Notes under the pieces: model-generated
What the model saw: only the letters and a program-made list of their open reading frames with translations
Database searches by the model: none
What the model was told of the DNA's origin: nothing
Part shown: piece by piece, positions 15,986 to 23,315 of the stretch
Numbering within the stretch: position 1 is the first letter of the stretch
Layout: the number at the start of each line of letters is the position of its first letter
NCBI RefSeq assembly: GCF_004187715.1
Contig: NZ_QZWF01000021.1
Span: forward strand, 1 to 64,000
DNA length: 64,000 nt
DNA from: Streptomyces sp. F001
GTDB taxonomy: Bacteria; Actinomycetota; Actinomycetes; Streptomycetales; Streptomycetaceae
Reading direction: 5' to 3'
Translations under genes and position numbers: made by a program

Positions 15986-17129
15986 CTAATAGGACTCCGT
16001 TAGGTCTTCCGGTCGGGCCTGTTCGGGAGCATGTTGGGTTGGGTGGACGCACATGAAGTGAACCGGGTCCGGGCGACGTTGGCGTTGTACGTGGCGGATG
16101 TGTTCGCCTCGGTGCCGCGGAAGGACCAGCGGGCCAAGGGCGACTGCTACCTGCGGGGACTGATGCTGGACGGCCGCCGCAAGTCCATCCAGGCCATGGC
16201 CTCGCGGCTGCCGGACGGCAACGAGCAGAACCTGCAGCAGTTCGTGAACCAGTCGACCTGGGATCCGGTGCCGGTGCAGCGGCGCATCTGTGAGCGGATG
16301 CTGCCGCTGATCGACCCGACGGCCTGGGTGATCGACGATGTGTCGGTGCCCAAGGACGGCCGGATGTCGGTCGGGGTGGCGCCGCAGTACTGCGGGGCGT
16401 TGGGCAAGCGAGCCAACTGCCAGGTCGCGGTCAGCGTCCACGCCGCGAGCGATACCGCCTCCTGCCCGCTGCAGTGGCGCCTGTTCCTGCCCACGGAGTG
16501 GGCGTCGGACACCGGCCGCCGGACCGTCACCCGCGTCCCGCCCGAGGTCACGCACCGCGAGAAGTGGCGTCTGGCCCTGGACATGCTCGACACGCTGGCC
16601 GGCTGGGGCATGAGGCCGCCGGTCGTGGTGGCCGATGCCGCCTACGGCACCAACGCGCACTTGCGGACCGAACTGGCCGATCGTCAACTCGCCGACATAC
16701 TCGCCGTGCGGGCGGATGTCACCGCCCATCCGTTCGACGCGAAGCCCGTGGCCCCGGACCGCAACGGGCCTGTCGGCTGCCGGCCGACACCCCGATCGCC
16801 GACCTGGTCCGTCTGGCCAAGGGTCCGCCGGCGCATCGAACACGACTACCGCGAACTCAAGCACGGCCTGGGTCTGGACCACTTCGAAGGCCGTTCCTGG
16901 CCCGGCTGGCACCACCACGTCACCCTCGTGACCGCCGCCCACGCCTTCCTCACCGAACAGCGTCTCGCCCCAAAAGCCCCCGCACCGGTCTCACCCTCTA
17001 CCAAGTCCTCGACACCCTCCAGGACGTCCTGAGGTGCTGGACCGGCATCTGCACCACCTGCCAACAGCCCCTGCCCAGCAGGACTCCCACGACACCAAGA
17101 TCAAGACAGACCTAACGGAGTCCTATTAG
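15986..17129 (+). mobile_element. IS701-type insertion sequence with 22-bp inverted ends
   Basis: CTAATAGGACTCCGTTAGGTCT-type ends are perfect inverted repeats: 15986-16007 and its reverse complement at 17108-17129. The element is 1,144 bp long and holds one transposase frame. No target duplication can be told apart, because the outermost bases are themselves symmetric. The two repeats define the limits exactly, but the transposase appears broken. Confidence 0.8.
16031..17115 (+). pseudogene. IS701-family transposase with several frame changes
   Basis: The DDE transposase starts at ATG 16031. It shows the first Asp in WVIDDVSVPKDG, QYCGALGKRANCQVAVSVH, and the second Asp in VVVADAAYGTN. After residue about 235 the family match hops between frames. 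LPADTPIADLVRLAK is read in another phase around 16780-16820. Then RRIEHDYRELKHGLGLDHFE returns in the first phase, and GLTLYQVLDTLQDVLRCW near 16990-17040 is again shifted. At least three small indels, perhaps with a deletion, are needed to explain this, so the enzyme is unlikely to work. The frame at 16031 itself ends at 17032. Confidence 0.75.
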
Positions 17130-17468
17130 TTGGCGCGCGGTCATGCCGATCCGGTTACGAGCCCTTACGGGCACGACGTGGGCACGGGCACGCAGAAAGG
17201 TTGCTGGACCGCCCGCGCGGTTCGCGCAGCCCGCGGGACACCCGCGCATGCCCGTCCCCGACGTGCCGTTGCGGGCCGCACCTGCTTGCACCAGTGCGGC
17301 CCGCAACGGTACTGAACCTTCCGTCCTCCGCCTTACGGCTTTCGGGTCCAGGCTCCGTACTGCAACGTCCCCGGGATCTGGCTGTCCCGCCGTACGCCGT
17401 TCCCGGCGGATCCATCGGCGGCCGGAGCCGTGCAGCCGGGCCGACGCCAGGTTCGTGGCGATCCGCTC
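17130..17468. other. Intergenic stretch with a strong hairpin
   Basis: No gene is recognisable in this 340-bp stretch. It is dominated by the 16-bp hairpin at 17266-17309. Confidence 0.4.
17266..17309. terminator. Strong bidirectional hairpin
   Basis: CCGTTGCGGGCCGCAC (17266-17281) pairs perfectly with GTGCGGCCCGCAACGG (17294-17309) around a 12-nt loop. It lies downstream of the copy-2 operon and of the IS element and could stop transcription from either side. Confidence 0.6.
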
Positions 17469-17612
17469 TCACGAATCTCCCTGAGCCGAGAGACGTGACC
17501 GTGATGCCGATAAGGCCACCTCTGGCATGCAGTACGTACAGCGCAGGTTGCACCGGTCAGTCAGCGAGACCCGCACGTGGGTGGCCACCCGTGCGTAGGT
17601 GTCGATGAGCAC
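17469..17612 (-). pseudogene. moaA: moaA stub downstream of aldehyde oxidoreductase copy 2
   Basis: From the GTG at 17612 the translation is VLIDTYARVATHVRVSLTDR, then CNLRCTYCMPE, the complete CxxxCxxC radical-SAM motif of MoaA. Similarity ends at codon 31 (17520). The frame then runs 16 unrelated codons to a stop at 17469. GAGGAGGG precedes the start, as in the copy at the left window edge. This looks like the breakpoint of the duplicated segment. Confidence 0.75.
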
Positions 17613-17669
17613 ATAGGTCCCTCCTCGAGGAAGGCTTCGGCCCCCTGTGTCCAGAGCGACGCGCTGACC

Positions 17670-18848
17670 TCACCCACCGACGCCGGCGCGTGCCGCCACC
17701 TCGGCGAGGCTGGCCCGATCTCCGTCCCGGTTCTGGACCAGCGGTCGATGGATTGGCCCTGTGCCCTGGGACAGAGGCAGACCGGTGGCTTGGTTGGCGG
17801 CGGCGATGATCTCCGCGGTGATGGAGATGGCCGTCTCCTCGGGCGTGCGGGCGCCGAGGTCGAGGCCGGTCGGGGAGTGCAGCAGGGCCAGTTGCTCCTC
17901 GGTGACGCCCACCTCGCGCAGGAGGCGCAGGCGTTCGTGGTGGGTACGGCGGGAGCCCATCGCGCCGATGTAGGCGACGGGCAGGTCGAGGGCGCGGCGT
18001 AGCAAGGGGATGTCGAACTTGGCGTCGTGGGTGAGGACGCAGATGGCCGTACGGGCGTCCACCTCGGTGCGTTCCAGGTAGCGGTGGGGCCAGTCCACGA
18101 CGACCTCGTCCGCGTACGGGAACCGGGCCTCGGTGGCGAAGACCGGTCGCGCGTCGCAGACGGTGACCCGGTAGCCGAGAAAGGCCCCGGCCCGGCTGAG
18201 GGCGGCGGCGAAGTCGATCGCGCCGAAGATCAGCATGCGCGGGCGGGACGCGTGGACGTGGACGAGGACGGTCAGCGGTTCGGGGCAGCCGTCCCCGTTC
18301 CCGCCGACCGTGCGGCGGGCAGTGCGGCCCGCCCGCAGCAGGGCACGGGCCTCGTCCGCCACGAGCCGGTCGGTCGGCCCATCGTCGAGGGTGCCGTAGG
18401 TCATGCTGCCGTCGGCGAGGACGCTCAGGGTGGCGCCGAGGAAGCGCTCGGGGCCTTCGACGACCTGTGCCACGGCTGCGGGCCGGCCCTCCACGACCTC
18501 GGTCAGGGCCGCCGCGAGGTGCGGGCCGTCGGACCAGTCGACGCGCTGGACGAAGACCTCGAGCTCCCCGCCGCAGGTCAGTCCGACGGCGAAGGCGTCG
18601 TCGTCGGAGTAGCCGAACCAGGCACGCTGCGGGGCGCCTCCGTCGCTCAGCACCTGTCTGCACAGCTCGTACACGGCGCCTTCGACGCAGCCGCCGGAGA
18701 TGCTGCCGACCGTGTTGCCCTCCACATCGACCGCGACCGAGGTGCCGACCGGCAGGGGTGCGCTGCCGCGCACGTCGACGACGGTGGCCAGGGCGAAGGG
18801 GCGTGCCTCGCGGCACCAACGGTGCAGTGTGTCCGCGATGTTCAGCAT
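17670..18848 (-). CDS. xdhC: XdhC/PaoD-type molybdenum cofactor chaperone, copy 2
   Basis: A 392-residue paralogue of the protein at 85-1251, with the same domains: VDVRGSAPLPVGTS, SISGGCVEGAVYE and MLIFGAIDFAAAL. It should load sulfurated molybdenum cofactor into PaoC. The ATG at 18848 begins MLNIADTLHRW, with AAGGA upstream. The open frame extends further upstream through an unrelated phase of paoC, which I reject. The C-terminal 30 residues differ from copy 1. The moaA stub starts 57 bp downstream. The gene is separated from paoC by 175 bp with two conserved hairpins. Confidence 0.9.
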   Translation of the reverse strand: MLNIADTLHRWCREARPFALATVVDVRGSAPLPVGTSVAVDVEGNTVGSISGGCVEGAVYELCRQVLSDGGAPQRAWFGYSDDDAFAVGLTCGGELEVFVQRVDWSDGPHLAAALTEVVEGRPAAVAQVVEGPERFLGATLSVLADGSMTYGTLDDGPTDRLVADEARALLRAGRTARRTVGGNGDGCPEPLTVLVHVHASRPRMLIFGAIDFAAALSRAGAFLGYRVTVCDARPVFATEARFPYADEVVVDWPHRYLERTEVDARTAICVLTHDAKFDIPLLRRALDLPVAYIGAMGSRRTHHERLRLLREVGVTEEQLALLHSPTGLDLGARTPEETAISITAEIIAAANQATGLPLSQGTGPIHRPLVQNRDGDRASLAEVAARAGVGG

Positions 18849-18877
18849 GGACAGGTCCTTCGTGCCAAGGGGTGGGG

Positions 18878-18966
18878 CGGGCCGCCGCCGCGCCCGCGGG
18901 GAGCACGGTGCGCGGCGGCGGCCCGGGGGAGGTCCGGCAGCCGAACGGGGGGATGGACTGCCGGAC
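18878..18966 (-). promoter_or_regulatory. Two hairpins between paoC and xdhC, copy 2
   Basis: The first stem is 16 bp and perfect (18878-18893 with 18910-18925). The second is GTCCGGCAG (18932-18940) with CTGCCGGAC (18958-18966) around a 17-nt loop. In copy 1 the second stem reads GTACGGCAG/CTGCCGTAC, so an A-T pair became C-G on both sides and the structure was kept. The place in the operon and the loop length are the same. Confidence 0.65.
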
Positions 18967-19023
18967 GAGCATGGGGTGCCCCGGGCGACGGGGCCGCTCC
19001 TCAGTGGCCCGGGGCAGTCCGGT

Positions 19024-21219
19024 TCAGAGCAACGCCTCGGCGGTGATGGGCAGTTCGCGGACGCGTCGGCCGGTGGCGTTGAAGACCGCGTTGGCGATGG
19101 CGGACGCCACCCCGACCTGGACGATCTCTCCGATCCCCTTGACGCCGAGCGGGTCGGCCTGCATGTCCTCGCCCTCCAGGTAGATCGCCTTGATCTCGGG
19201 GATGTCGGCGTTGACCGGGACCAGGTAGCCGGCGAGGTCGGCGTTGACGATCCGGCCGTCGCGGTGGTCGGTGACCGTGTGCTCAAGGAGCGCCTGGCCG
19301 ATGCCGCCGACCATGCCGCCCAGCGCCTGGCTGTCGGCGAGCTTGGGGCTGACGATGCGGCCGCAGTCGTACACACCGAGCATCCGTCGCACCCGCACCA
19401 GACCCAGCGTCGCGTCCACCCCGACCTCGGTGAAGACCGCGCCGTAGGAGTAGTACGAGTGCCGCTCGGGATCCGACGGCCCGGCCCACGAGCCGTCGGC
19501 TTCGAGGCGGCTGAGGTTGTTGCGGGTCAGCAGCCGCTGATAGGTCTCGCCGCGGGCCGGGGTGCCCTGCACGTGCAGACGCCCGCTGCGCACGACGATG
19601 TCCTCGGCCTTGGCGCCGTACAGCGGTGATTCCTCGTCCTCGACGGCCAGTTTGATCGCCTGCCGGCGAATCTTGTCGCAGGCGTCGAGGGTGGCGGAGC
19701 CGACGCACATCATGGTCATGGAGCCGCCGTGCGGCGGGGTCTGCGGATACAGGGAGTCGCCGAGCCGGAAGTCGACCGCGCGCATGGCGAGCCCGAGCGC
19801 GTCGGCGGCGACCTGGGCCTGGGAGGTGTAGGTGCCCGGGCCCATGTCGCTGGAGGCGGCCTCGATCACCGCGGTGCCGTCCGCGTTCAGGCGGGCGCGG
19901 GCCTTGGCCGCCATGTTGTTGGGGTCGTACACGGCCCCTGCCATGCCCAGACCGATCAGCCAGTCGCCGTCACGCCGTGAGCGCGGCTTCGGATTGCGCC
20001 GGTCCCAGCCGAACTCGCGGGCGCCCACGGTGTAGCACTCGCGCAGCCGACGGGTGGACCAGGGCAGCCCGTTCGACTCGTCCTCGGCCGGCTCGTTGCG
20101 CAGGCGCAGCTCGATCGGGTCGATACGGAGCCGGTGGGCGAGTTCGTCCATGGCCGACTCGATGGCGAAGGACGCGTTGGCGAAGCCTGGGCCGCGCATC
20201 CAGATCGGGCTGTTCACATCCAGGGGCACCTTCCGGTACGCCTGGCTGACGTTGGGCGTGCTGTAGAACATCTGGCCGGCGAGCATGACGCCCTCTTCGA
20301 ACGTCTCGTACGACGAGGTCTCCGCGTCCATCTCGTGGACCGTGGCCCTCAGGCGGCCCCGCTGGTCACTGCCCAGGCGCAGCCGGTACTCGTACGAGGG
20401 CCGGAAGCCGGTGCCGAAGTACATCTGCCTGCGGGTCAGGACCACCTTGACGGGGCGTTTCATCTCACGGGCGGCCAGCGCGGCGACGACCGTGTGGGGC
20501 CAGCAGCGCAGTCCGCTGCCGAAGGCACCGCCGACGAACGGGTTGATGACCCGCACGGACTTCAGGGGCACGTCGAACACCGTGGAGAGTTCCGTCTGGG
20601 TGCCCACCACCCACTGCGTCTTGTCCCACACGGTCAGCTTGCCGCCGTCCCAGCGGGCGATGGTGGCGTGCGTCTCCATCGGGTTGTGGTGGTTGCGCGC
20701 CATGCGGTACGTCAGGTCCATCCGCACCGCCGACTCGCGCAGACCGGCCTCGGCGTCACCGCGCGCGTACTTGGTCGGCTCTCCCGCCTCGGCCTCGGCC
20801 AGGTCGGTGGAGGGTTGCTCGGCGTCGTAGTCGACCTTCACCAGGCTGGCGCCGTGCTGCGCGGCCTCCAGCGTGGTGGCGACGACGACGGCGACCGGCT
20901 GACCGTGGAAGAGGACCTTGTCGTCCTGGAAGACCCGCAGCCGGCGGCCGGGCAGGTTGTTCGACCCGGGGTTGTCGCGGTACGGCAGTTTGGGCGCGTT
21001 GCGGTGATGGATCACCCGCAGGACGCCCGGGTGGGCTTCGGCATCACGGGTGTCGACTCCGGCGATACGGCCGCGCCCGATGCTCGCGTCGACGATGACC
21101 GCGTGCACCACTCCGTCGACGTCGAACTCGGCGGCGTACTGCGCCTCGCCCGTGACCTTCAGCCGTCCGTCCACGCGGGACAGCGGCGCACCCACGGCTG
21201 CCTGCGGCTGGGGGCTCAC
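19024..21219 (-). CDS. paoC: PaoC-type molybdenum-binding subunit of aldehyde oxidoreductase, copy 2
   Basis: 731 residues, the same length as copy 1 and colinear with it. The GTG start at 21219 lies in a GTGA overlap with paoB. Features are KVTGEAQYAAEFD (hammerhead domain), FVGGAFGSG in the molybdopterin region and KGIGEIVQVG with the presumed catalytic Glu. Substitutions are scattered, for example the first-copy FVGGGFGSG against FVGGAFGSG here, so the duplication is not very recent. The enzyme should oxidise aldehydes, probably aromatic ones by analogy with PaoABC, outside the cytoplasmic membrane after Tat export as a folded complex. This copy has a complete set of partner genes. Confidence 0.9.
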   Translation of the reverse strand: MSPQPQAAVGAPLSRVDGRLKVTGEAQYAAEFDVDGVVHAVIVDASIGRGRIAGVDTRDAEAHPGVLRVIHHRNAPKLPYRDNPGSNNLPGRRLRVFQDDKVLFHGQPVAVVVATTLEAAQHGASLVKVDYDAEQPSTDLAEAEAGEPTKYARGDAEAGLRESAVRMDLTYRMARNHHNPMETHATIARWDGGKLTVWDKTQWVVGTQTELSTVFDVPLKSVRVINPFVGGAFGSGLRCWPHTVVAALAAREMKRPVKVVLTRRQMYFGTGFRPSYEYRLRLGSDQRGRLRATVHEMDAETSSYETFEEGVMLAGQMFYSTPNVSQAYRKVPLDVNSPIWMRGPGFANASFAIESAMDELAHRLRIDPIELRLRNEPAEDESNGLPWSTRRLRECYTVGAREFGWDRRNPKPRSRRDGDWLIGLGMAGAVYDPNNMAAKARARLNADGTAVIEAASSDMGPGTYTSQAQVAADALGLAMRAVDFRLGDSLYPQTPPHGGSMTMMCVGSATLDACDKIRRQAIKLAVEDEESPLYGAKAEDIVVRSGRLHVQGTPARGETYQRLLTRNNLSRLEADGSWAGPSDPERHSYYSYGAVFTEVGVDATLGLVRVRRMLGVYDCGRIVSPKLADSQALGGMVGGIGQALLEHTVTDHRDGRIVNADLAGYLVPVNADIPEIKAIYLEGEDMQADPLGVKGIGEIVQVGVASAIANAVFNATGRRVRELPITAEALL

Positions 21220-22196
21220 CTGGTACCTCCTACGATGCGCAGCTGACGCTCGACGGTCCGCTTCAGCAAATCGACCTTGAACCGGTTGCCCGACAGCGGG
21301 CGGGCGCCCTGCACCGCCTTCTCGGCGGCGGCTTTCCACAGGGCGTCCGAGGGTCGCTCACCGATGACGTGCTGTTCGACGGCGGGCAGCTTCCACGGCA
21401 CGGTGCCCACTCCCCCGGCGGCTACCTTCGCCTCCCGGATCACCCCACCCCTGATGTGCAGGGCGACGGCCGCCGAGGTCAGGGCGAACTCGTAGGACTG
21501 CCGGTCGCGCACCTTCAGGTAGCCGGACTCCAGCGGACGCGGCAAGGCCGGGATGTCGACCGCGGTGATCAACTCGCCCTGGCGGATGGCCTGTTCGCGG
21601 TTCGGGGTGCTGCCGGGCTTGAGGAGGAAGTCGGCGAAAGGCACCCTACGCTCCCCGTCCGGGCCCAGCAGCTGCACGGTCGCCTCCAGCGCCGCGAAGG
21701 CCACGGCCACGTCGGAGGGGTGCGTGGCCACACACGCGTCGGAGGTGCCCAGAATCGCGTGCATGCGGTTGAAGCCCTCACGGGCGGCGCAGCCCGAGCC
21801 GGGCTCGCGCTTGTTGCAGTCGGCGGTCACGTCACGGAAGTAGGTGCAACGGGTGCGCTGCATGATGTTGCCGCCGATGGTCGCCATGTTCCGCAACTGC
21901 GCCGACGCGCTCAGCTCCAGCGCCTCGGAGATGACGGGGAACAGGGAGCGCACCTTGGGGTGGGCGGCGGTCTCGGACATGCTCACCAGCGCGCCGATCC
22001 GCAGGCCCCCGCGCTCGGTGACGCGGACCTCACGCAGCGGCAGGTCGCTGATGTCGACGAGGGTCTCGGGCCGCTCGACGGTCTCGCGCATCAGGTCGAC
22101 GAGGGTGGTGCCGCCGGCGATGTAACGTCCGCCTCGGCGACCGGAGTTGAGAGCCTCACGGGTGGTCGCGGCCTTCGTGAAGGAGAAGGGATGCAT
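21216..22196 (-). CDS. paoB: PaoB-type FAD (and [4Fe-4S]) subunit of aldehyde oxidoreductase, copy 2
   Basis: 326 residues, starting MHPFSFTKAATTREALN at an ATG. FAD-binding features are AGGTTLVDLM and ATIGGNIMQRTRC. The Cys-rich insert CTYFRDVTADCNKREPGSGC is typical of PaoB, whose extra [4Fe-4S] cluster relays electrons. The gene is 6 nt downstream of paoA and overlaps paoC by 4 nt. It has no signal peptide of its own, so it must be exported with PaoA. Confidence 0.9.
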   Translation of the reverse strand: MHPFSFTKAATTREALNSGRRGGRYIAGGTTLVDLMRETVERPETLVDISDLPLREVRVTERGGLRIGALVSMSETAAHPKVRSLFPVISEALELSASAQLRNMATIGGNIMQRTRCTYFRDVTADCNKREPGSGCAAREGFNRMHAILGTSDACVATHPSDVAVAFAALEATVQLLGPDGERRVPFADFLLKPGSTPNREQAIRQGELITAVDIPALPRPLESGYLKVRDRQSYEFALTSAAVALHIRGGVIREAKVAAGGVGTVPWKLPAVEQHVIGERPSDALWKAAAEKAVQGARPLSGNRFKVDLLKRTVERQLRIVGGTR

Positions 22197-22202
22197 CGGT
22201 CC

Positions 22203-22847
22203 TCACTTCCGGCCGGCGGTCTGCTCGACCGCCCGCACGATCTTCACGTAACAGCCGCAGCGGCAGATGTTGCCGCTCATCCACTCCCGGATCTCCTCCG
22301 GCGAGTCGGTGTGGCCCTCCTTGATGCAGCCGACCCCGGACATGATCTGTCCGGGGGTGCAGTAGCCGCACTGGAAGGCGTCCTGTTCGATGAACGCCTT
22401 CTGCAGCGGGTGCAGTTCGTCGCCCTCGGCCAGGCCCTCGATCGTGGTGACCTCGGCACCCTCCAGGCGCACCGCCAGCGTCAGACAGGAGTTCACCCGA
22501 CGCCCGTCGACCAGGACCGTGCACGCCCCGCAAGCCCCGGCGTTGCAGCCCTTCTTGGAGCCGGTCAGGCCGAAGTGCTCGCGCAGCAGGTCAAGCAGCG
22601 AGGTGCGGTTGTCCACCGTCACCGTGCGCCGGGTGCCGTTGACCGTCAGGGAGACACGGCTCTCCGGCGGGGCCTCGGCGGCGGCCACGTCGTCATCGAG
22701 GAGCAGGGTGCCTCCGATCACCCCGCCCGCGACGACGGCACCACCGACCGCGGTGGTGGCGATGAAGGTGCGCCGGGTGGGCGCCGAGGCGGGTTCGTCG
22801 GCTCCGGTGGGGGGAGGAACGGAAGACTCGGGGAGTTCAGAGGACAT
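22203..22847 (-). CDS. paoA: PaoA-type Tat-exported [2Fe-2S] subunit of aldehyde oxidoreductase, copy 2
   Basis: 214 residues, complete. The N-terminus has a twin-arginine signal (TRRTFIATTAVGG followed by a hydrophobic stretch). Then comes the plant-type [2Fe-2S] domain (GCNAGACGAC and a fourth Cys in RVNSC) and the helical second [2Fe-2S] domain (CGYCTPGQIMSGVGC and ICRCGC). This copy preserves the AAG lysine codon that is TAG in copy 1. It is the first gene of the operon paoA-paoB-paoC-xdhC-(moaA stub), and a G-tract dyad lies about 145 bp upstream. Confidence 0.92.
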   Translation of the reverse strand: MSSELPESSVPPPTGADEPASAPTRRTFIATTAVGGAVVAGGVIGGTLLLDDDVAAAEAPPESRVSLTVNGTRRTVTVDNRTSLLDLLREHFGLTGSKKGCNAGACGACTVLVDGRRVNSCLTLAVRLEGAEVTTIEGLAEGDELHPLQKAFIEQDAFQCGYCTPGQIMSGVGCIKEGHTDSPEEIREWMSGNICRCGCYVKIVRAVEQTAGRK

Positions 22848-22991
22848 ACGTACGCCTTCACATCACGGACGGTTCGGCCGCGCACAAGGGCTGTGCGGCA
22901 GCTCAAGCGAGAAGTCCTGCGGTACGGGACGTGATCGAGTTGCGGACCTCAGGAAACCGGCTCGGTCGTGCGTGGAGAAGGTCGTGTTTAT

Positions 22992-23014
22992 GGGGGGTAT
23001 AAACTCAACCCCCC
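22992..23014. promoter_or_regulatory. G-tract dyad, probable operator of the MmyB-type regulator
   Basis: GGGGGGT (22992-22998) and ACCCCCC (23008-23014) form a perfect 7-bp dyad with a 9-nt spacer. The same dyad with one mismatch, the same spacer length and the same preceding GTCGTGTTTAT occurs at 35101-35123 before the intact MmyB-type regulator. It lies between divergent paoA and the regulator relic, so it may control both directions. Confidence 0.6.
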
Positions 23015-23315
23015 TCCTCGGCAGGCTCACGAGTACCGTCATGCGTGCCTCCACCGCCCGGAGATCCCCTTCCTCGCCGGCCGCCGCGCCAAGATCACCC
23101 CGGAGCAGGCTGAGCTGCCCTCCAGCTGTCGACGCCGAGTCCCAGGGGCGCGAAGAAGTCGCCAGCCGTCACCGGCGTGGGCCCCGACCGGTAGACGTGC
23201 CTGGAAAAGGGCCCGGGGTGAAATCACTCCCCCTTACGGAACACATGCGCGATACGAGGCTGTGCGGCATCCCCACCGCGGCAGCCGCATGTTGCCCTGA
23301 AACGAGAGCCACCGC
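23015..23315. other. Decayed regulator region before the MFS gene
   Basis: Holds the regulator relic at 23059-23163. The remaining 150 bp show no gene. The MFS start is preceded by GAAACGAGAGCCACCGC, a weak ribosome binding site. Confidence 0.4.
23059..23163 (+). pseudogene. Relic of an MmyB-type helix-turn-helix regulator
   Basis: The plus strand reads PFLAGRRAKITPEQAELPSS, then CRRRVPG and, after a one-base loss, REEVA. The intact gene at 35155 has DFLATRRAKITPEQAGLPTS and GRRRVPGLRREEVAVLAG. The rest of the roughly 315-codon gene is gone. DNA similarity to the 35.05-35.28 kb region extends through the upstream dyad. The relic is divergent from paoA, like the one at 5603-5713. Confidence 0.7.

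Noticed and set aside
15986..17129. Composite transposon carrying the region between the two oxidoreductase copies.
   Set aside because: The two IS701-type sequences differ, one lacks an end, and no matching outer ends were seen, so a composite transposon cannot be supported.
17351..17370. TACTGCAACG also present near 13991, suggesting a shared IS end.
   Set aside because: Only ten bases match, with no similarity in the flanks, so it is likely chance.
17670..19376. 568-codon frame suggesting a PaoC-XdhC fusion.
   Set aside because: The upstream 176 codons are paoC DNA in another phase. The true XdhC start is at 18848, matching copy 1.
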